A stretch of DNA of 64,000 nt from Streptomyces acidiscabies (lineage in GTDB: Bacteria; Actinomycetota; Actinomycetes; Streptomycetales; Streptomycetaceae). Both the position numbers and the translations under genes were made by a program. This document shows, in pieces, positions 59,652 to 64,000 of the stretch; within the stretch, counting starts at the first letter, position 1, and each line of letters starts with the position of its first letter. Location: positions 124,001-188,000 of the forward strand of contig NZ_JAGJBY010000001.1 in the NCBI RefSeq assembly GCF_020010905.1, given 5' to 3'. Below the pieces are notes generated by a model that worked only from the letters and a program-made list of their open reading frames with translations, had not been told where the DNA came from and did no database searches.

Positions 59652-60631
59652 CGGTGCCCCACCCACCCCACGGCGTGGAGGACCTGTGCGAAGCGGGCCT
59701 GGAGCTGTACACCCGCGCACTACGCGAGGACCAAGTCCCGGCATCCGAAGCGGAGTTGCTGCCCTGCACGCTCGAAGCAGGCCTCCTGCAACCGGACTTC
59801 GAAGACGTACGGCGGATGCGGCCGGTCCCCCCCGTCCTCGCCCTCGCCCGCCTCCAGCGCGCCGCCGACGACGACATCGCCCGGCGCCGCAGGCAGAGCA
59901 CACAGCTCGCGGAGACCTTCGAACCGCTCCTCGCGCTCGCCCTGCCGGACAGCGGCGGCACGAAGACCTCCGGCATCCACCTGCTCAGCGGCGTCAACCG
60001 CATCAACTCCGCGATCTCCGCGACGATGGCCACCGTCTCCGGCGAACTCCTCACCATCCAGCCCTCCCCCGACCGCCACCCGAGGACGGTCGGCGTGGCC
60101 CTGGAACGCGACCAGGCGCTCTTGGACCGGGGCGGCCGGATCCGTACGCTCTACCAGCACACCCAGCGCCACATCCCTGAAACCCTGTCCCGTTACGAGC
60201 AGTTGAGGGGCGACGTCGAGGCGCGCACGCTCGACGAGGTCACCGACCGCCTCATCCTCGTCGACCGCGCGGTCGCCTTCATCCCGGCCGGCACGGACCG
60301 CTCCCTCGCCCTCGAAGTCCGCCACCCGGCCCTCATCACGTACTTCGCCACCACCTTCGACCGCCTCTGGCGCCTGGCCACCCCCATGCACCCCCGTTCC
60401 CCCCACCGCACCCCCCTGACCGGCATCACCCCCCGCCAACGCGCCATCGCCGCCCTCCTCGTCGAGGGCCACACGGACGCCGTAATCGCCGACCGCCTCG
60501 GCATGAACATCCGCACGGCCCGCGTCCACATCGCAAAGCTTGCCACCACCCTCGGCAGCGACAGCCGGGCCCAACTCGGCTACCTCATCGCCGAGTCCGG
60601 GATCCTCAAGCAGAAGGAAGCCGAAGAATGA
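59648..60631 (+). CDS. LuxR-HTH regulator with PLD/TrmB-like sensor domain (copy 3)
   Basis: A 327-residue member: MTVPHPPHGVEDLCEAGLEL, LLSGVNRINSAISATMATVS, GGRIRTLYQHTQRHIPETLS, RTLDEVTDRLILVDRAVAFI, LEVRHPALITYFATTFDRLW and an HTH with RQRAIAALLVEGHTDAVIAD, RLGMNIRTARVHIAKLATTL. ATG at 59648 overlaps the copy 2 stop by 4 nt (ATGA). The HTH half is nearly identical to that of copy 4, the N-terminal half much less so. No catalytic motif is visible. Probable DNA-binding regulator responding to an unknown ligand. Confidence 0.85.
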   Translation: MTVPHPPHGVEDLCEAGLELYTRALREDQVPASEAELLPCTLEAGLLQPDFEDVRRMRPVPPVLALARLQRAADDDIARRRRQSTQLAETFEPLLALALPDSGGTKTSGIHLLSGVNRINSAISATMATVSGELLTIQPSPDRHPRTVGVALERDQALLDRGGRIRTLYQHTQRHIPETLSRYEQLRGDVEARTLDEVTDRLILVDRAVAFIPAGTDRSLALEVRHPALITYFATTFDRLWRLATPMHPRSPHRTPLTGITPRQRAIAALLVEGHTDAVIADRLGMNIRTARVHIAKLATTLGSDSRAQLGYLIAESGILKQKEAEE

Positions 60632-61623
60632 CCGCGCCGCACGTGCCCCATGGAACGGAGGAACTCTGCGCGCCGGGGGCGGAGTTGTACGAACGGGCGC
60701 TGGAGGAGGGGCACATACCGGCCGTGGAGGCGGAAGCGGCGCCCTGTCTGGTGGATGCGGGACTGCTGCACCCCTCCGTGGACAGCCTGACCCGGCTGGA
60801 ACCGCTCTCCCCCACCGTGGCCCTGCACCGCATGCTCCGCCGGTCGGCCCGCCGCATCGCGGACGAACGCCAGCGGGAGGAACAACTCACGGAGATGTTC
60901 GGGAAGTTGGTGAGGCTCGCCCCGGACCCGCCGCCGGCGGAGACTCCGATGCTCACGATCCTCAGCAGCAAACCCCGCATCAACCAGGCCATCACGGAAG
61001 CCATGGCGGAGGCGACGCAGGAAATCCTCACCATCCAGCCCAAGACCAACCTGCACAGCGCCCCCGCAGAAGCCGCCCGCGCCGTATCCGTCCCCAGAGA
61101 CCAGCAAGCCCTCGACCGAGGCTGCCGCATCCGCACCCTCTACCAGCACACCATGCGCAACGCCCCTTCCATCAAGGCCCTTCACGAGCGCCTGCACGGC
61201 GACGCCTCCTGCCGGACGCTGGACGAGATCACGGACCGGCTGATCGCCGTGGACGGCGCCGTCGCCTTCATCCCGGCGAACGAGGACAACAGCCTGGCGC
61301 TGGAGGTCCGGCACCCGGCGGTGGTGAAGTACTTCGTGACGACGTTCGACCGCCTGTGGCGCCTGGCGACGCCCCTGTACCCCGAACCGGCGGTCCAGCA
61401 CCCGGTGTTGGACACGGTCACCCCCCGCCAGCGCACGATCGCCGCCCTCCTCGTCGAGGGCCACACGGACGCCGTAATCGCCGACCGCCTCGGCATGAAC
61501 GTCCGCACGGCCCGCGAACACATCGCCAAGCTCGCCACCACCCTCGGCAGCGACAGCAGGGCCCAACTCGGCTACCTGATAGCACGATCCGGCATCCTGG
61601 ACGGGGAGGGGAACGAGCGGTGA
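60628..61623 (+). CDS. LuxR-HTH regulator with PLD/TrmB-like sensor domain (copy 4)
   Basis: A 331-residue member: MTAPHVPHGTEELCAPGAEL, ILSSKPRINQAITEAMAEAT, GCRIRTLYQHTMRNAPSIKA, RTLDEITDRLIAVDGAVAFI, LEVRHPAVVKYFVTTFDRLW and HTH RQRTIAALLVEGHTDAVIAD, RLGMNVRTAREHIAKLATTL. ATG at 60628 overlaps the copy 3 stop (ATGA), a strict 4-nt coupling that implies stoichiometric production of copies 3 and 4. Same architecture as its neighbours. Confidence 0.85.
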   Translation: MTAPHVPHGTEELCAPGAELYERALEEGHIPAVEAEAAPCLVDAGLLHPSVDSLTRLEPLSPTVALHRMLRRSARRIADERQREEQLTEMFGKLVRLAPDPPPAETPMLTILSSKPRINQAITEAMAEATQEILTIQPKTNLHSAPAEAARAVSVPRDQQALDRGCRIRTLYQHTMRNAPSIKALHERLHGDASCRTLDEITDRLIAVDGAVAFIPANEDNSLALEVRHPAVVKYFVTTFDRLWRLATPLYPEPAVQHPVLDTVTPRQRTIAALLVEGHTDAVIADRLGMNVRTAREHIAKLATTLGSDSRAQLGYLIARSGILDGEGNER

Positions 61624-62580
61624 GCCACCAGGAACACGGCGGGCAGCGAGCTGTACGGCCGTGCGCTGCACGAGGGCTGGATCCCGGCCGGTGACGCCCA
61701 ACCGGCCCCGTGCCTCGTACAGTTCGGCCTGCTGCACCCAACGCCCCACGATCTGGCCCGACTTGAACCGGTCGCCCCGGCAGTGGCCCTGCACCGCCTG
61801 CTCGACTCAGCCGAGAACCGCATCGCGGAGGAACGCCGCCGCGAGGCCGAACTGGTCGACGCCTTCGAGCCGTTGCTGCGGATCACCGCCCCGCAGCAGT
61901 CGTACGGCACCCCCGCCCTCCGCGTCCTGAGCGGCACCGAGCGGATCAACCAGGCACTGGACGAGGCCCTCCTCGGCGCCACCCGCGAACTGCTCAGCGT
62001 CCAGCCGCACACCCCCTACAGCCGTGAACGCGTCGAACGCGCCCGGGCCGTGGCCATGCCGCGCGACCAGGCGCTCCTCGACCACGGCGGCCGTATGCGC
62101 ACCCTCTACCAGCACACCCAGCGCCACTCGCTGGGCGTGCTCGGGTACACGGAACAGCTCAAGGGCGACGTGGAGTGCCGGTCCCTCGACGAGGTCACCG
62201 ACCGCCTGATGATCGTGGACCGGACCGTCGCCTTCATCCCCGCGGACGACGACGGCCGGCTCGCCCTGGAGATCCGCCACCCCGCGCTGATCAAGCACTT
62301 CGTGACGACGTTCGACCGCCTGTGGCGCCTGGCAACTCCCATGCATCCCTTGCCTGTTGCTCCGCGCCCGTCCCCGGACGGCGTCACCGCGCGGCAACGC
62401 GCCATCGCCGCGCTGCTCGTGGAGGGCCACACCGACGCCGTGATCGCCGACCGCCTCGGCCTCAACATCCGCACCGCCCGCGAACACATAGCCAAACTAG
62501 CCGCCACCCTCGGCAGCGACAGCCGGGCCCAACTCGGCTACCTCATAGGCCAGTCGGAAATCCTTGACCGGGAAGACTGA
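61620..62580 (+). pseudogene. LuxR array member (copy 5), 5' end frameshifted
   Basis: The GTG at 61620 overlaps the copy 4 stop (GTGA) and begins MSHQEHG, like the other members, but after 61640 similarity continues only in the +1 frame (GSELYGRALHEGWIPAGDAQ, CLVQFGLLHP). Compared with copy 4, about 20 nt encoding TEELCAP are missing, which explains the shift. From 61624 the second frame is open to 62580 with intact sensor blocks (RMRTLYQHTQRHSLGVLGYT, RSLDEVTDRLMIVDRTVAFI) and HTH (RLGLNIRTAREHIAKLAATL). A product could still be made from GTG 61783 (MALHRLLDSAENR, 265 residues), without the N-terminal helices. Confidence 0.7.
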
Positions 62581-63586
62581 CACCTTTCCCGGGCCCCTCC
62601 CCGTACATCCCCCCACCCCCCACCAACCCGACCTGAGCGATCCGCACACCCAACTGCGTACGGCTGGCCGCCCCTAACGTCTCGGAAAGCCGGGCGATAT
62701 GGGCCCGGCAGGTCCGGACGCTGATCCCCAACCTCTCCGCGATCACCGCGTCCTGATGCCCCTCGGCAAGCAACGCCGCGATGGACTGCTCGCGATGGGA
62801 GACGCCCTCGACGGTCGGCGCGGGAATGGCCGCGGCGAGCGGGATCGCGAGCCGCCACAGGCGCTCGAAGACCGTGACGAGGTACGTGATGAGGGCAGGG
62901 TGACGCAGTTCGAGGGCCATCGTGCGGTCGGGGTTGGCGGGGATGAAGGCGACGACCCGGTCGAAGACCATGAGCCGGTCGGTGACCTCGTCGAGGGTGC
63001 GCGCCTCGACCGCGTCCCCCATCAAGTCCAGGTAGGTCAACAGCCCTTGGCCGTGCCGGGCGACGTGGTTGTACAGGTCGCGCATCCGAACTCCCCGCGC
63101 CCGCAAGGACATCGCCCGGTGCAGCCCCTCGGAGAGCTCGTGCTCGCGCCGGATCCCGCCGGGCTGGACGGTCAGCACCTCGGTCGTACACGCGTCGGTC
63201 GCCTCGTCGAGCGCCGCCTGGATCCGGGACGCCCCGTCCAGGACGCGCAGCGCCATGCCCTCGCCGGAGACGCTGACGGGGCCGCCGAGCCCGGCGTACC
63301 ACTCGAAGGCGGCGACCGCCGCGCCCATCCGGCGCCGGCTCGCGCTGACGTCGTCGTACAGGCCCCGCAGGAGCCGCGTCATGACCTCCTGCGGCGCGGT
63401 CGGGACGAGCCAGTCCATGTCGTCGGGATCGGGGTGCAGCAGGGCGAGTTCGAGGAGACAGGGCACCGGTCCGGCGTCGGCGCGCGGGATGCGGCCACGG
63501 CGCACGGCGCGGGAGTAGACCCGGTCACCGGCCTCGCACAGTCGGTCGGCACCGTGCGGGGGGTGCTCCGTCCCGTGCCCGGTCAT
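62543..63586 (-). CDS. LuxR-HTH regulator with PLD/TrmB-like sensor domain (copy 6, opposite strand)
   Basis: A 347-residue member facing the array: MTGHGTEHPPHGADRLCEAG, LDGASRIQAALDEATDACTT, GVRMRDLYNHVARHGQGLLT, RTLDEVTDRLMVFDRVVAFI, LELRHPALITYLVTVFERLW and HTH IAALLAEGHQDAVIAERLGI, SVRTCRAHIARLSETLG. It resembles copy 1 in HTH details (RTCRAHIA) and has ELALLHPDPDD like copy 1. Its last ~25 residues are a Gly-rich extension that overlaps copy 5 antisense by 38 nt. ATG at 63586. Confidence 0.82.
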   Translation of the reverse strand: MTGHGTEHPPHGADRLCEAGDRVYSRAVRRGRIPRADAGPVPCLLELALLHPDPDDMDWLVPTAPQEVMTRLLRGLYDDVSASRRRMGAAVAAFEWYAGLGGPVSVSGEGMALRVLDGASRIQAALDEATDACTTEVLTVQPGGIRREHELSEGLHRAMSLRARGVRMRDLYNHVARHGQGLLTYLDLMGDAVEARTLDEVTDRLMVFDRVVAFIPANPDRTMALELRHPALITYLVTVFERLWRLAIPLAAAIPAPTVEGVSHREQSIAALLAEGHQDAVIAERLGISVRTCRAHIARLSETLGAASRTQLGVRIAQVGLVGGGGMYGEGPGKGVSLPGQGFPTGL

Positions 63587-64000
63587 CGTCCATCCCACCC
63601 CCGCAGTTTGCTCTTCCGCAGCGCAACTATGCGGGGCGTCCACCCGGCTCCGCAACACGGCGCCCTCGGTCACGCGACCTGAAATCCCCCGGTATACGGC
63701 CGTTTCGACCCGCCTCCGCCCCTCGCACTGCAACAAGCTGACGGTGGTGCACCGTACCCACTCACGGCAGGGTGGAACCGCTCCACCCGGGCTGCCGCTC
63801 GCCCGGGAGACCCGGCCGGACGCTCCCCGTCCGGCCGGGTCCACCACGCGCGCACGAAGACGCCCGGCAGGAGCCTCCACGCCCCGCGTACGCCCCGGGT
63901 ACTACCCGGGTACGACGACACCCCGGCGTCCTCCCCGCAGTACGACGCAACCCTCCCCCGCCGTACCCCTCCCCACCCCCGCCCGCACCCCGCACAATCC
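63587..64000. other. Right-edge region, no gene supported
   Basis: 414 nt with no convincing coding region. It should contain the copy 6 promoter, but no clear box pair was found. It holds a strong hairpin at 63811-63839 and one GTACTAC heptamer (63899-63905) in CGGGTACTACCCGGGTAC context. Confidence 0.5.
63811..63839. terminator. Strong hairpin near the right edge
   Basis: CCCGGCCGGACG (63811-63822) and CGTCCGGCCGGG (63828-63839) pair perfectly over 12 bp around CTCCC. It could terminate a gene entering from the right of the window. Confidence 0.7.

Noticed and set aside
58107..63586. Active phospholipase D activity of the LuxR array proteins
   Set aside because: The sensor domain resembles PLD/TrmB folds but no HxKxxxxD motif is visible in any copy.
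57300..63586. Integrated mobile element carrying the LuxR array
   Set aside because: Composition of copy 1 and the peptide is atypical, but no integrase, transposase, tRNA target or flanking direct repeats were seen.

Overview
The window is a 64 kb piece of a high-GC actinomycete chromosome, almost certainly Streptomyces. The reasons are the G/C-rich third codon positions, the GTG and TTG starts, the many start codons with TANNNT 6-8 nt upstream and no Shine-Dalgarno (leaderless type), the rare TTA codons confined to a regulator and one hypothetical gene, Tat/Sec-secreted enzymes and an HspR-type (HAIR) operator at clpB. From memory, the order purA - P450 - two-component genes - kynurenine genes - fba - pyrE - speE-like - clpB matches the conserved core of Streptomyces chromosomes. 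I saw no rRNA, tRNA, CRISPR array, transposase or integrase.

Layout. 1-5.5 kb: end of a barstar-like gene, then a leftward module of Ser/Thr kinase, membrane-anchored PstS-like receptor and M28 aminopeptidase. 5.7-11.1 kb: class III aminotransferase, GntR regulator translationally coupled to a large membrane glycosyltransferase, and a hypothetical gene with a TTA codon. 11-16.1 kb: small protein, 29-bp minisatellite, Tat-secreted nucleotidase, a diacylglycerol-kinase-like protein without the catalytic motif, and purA with a strong leader hairpin. 16.3-22.5 kb: amino-acid permease, a divergent GbsR/MarR regulator and ABC exporter pair whose shared promoter is a 9-bp tandem repeat, and a P450. 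22.6-31.8 kb: DUF397 remnant, cell-wall-binding-repeat protein, two paralogous NarL-type two-component pairs, acyltransferase and hydrolase. 32-35.9 kb: tryptophan-to-anthranilate catabolism (dioxygenase, kynureninase, putative formamidase). 35.9-46.7 kb: secreted beta-propeller protein, fba, pyrE, mutarotase, CoxG-like protein, spermidine-synthase-like membrane protein, DUF2617, Gly/Cys-rich membrane protein, PLP aminotransferase. 46.8-53.3 kb: accessory block with a secreted protein, a giant XRE-SARP-NB-ARC-TPR regulator carrying four TTA codons, and a mannosyltransferase split by a repetitive insertion. 53.4-57.3 kb: YbjN protein, clpB, flavin/F420-type oxidoreductase.

57.4-63.6 kb is the most unusual part: a tandem array of six related LuxR-HTH regulators (four apparently intact, one decayed in an open frame, one with a 5' frameshift). 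The rightward copies are joined by 4-nt ATGA/GTGA overlaps. A 58-64 residue secreted peptide gene of atypical codon use is divergently transcribed from the first copy. I propose it as a candidate peptide-signal/multi-receptor regulatory locus; the peptide-receptor link is inference from position only.

The window is also rich in short repeats: two intergenic minisatellites, an inserted palindrome in the M28 gene, and an over-represented GTAGTAC/GTACTAC heptamer concentrated between genes.
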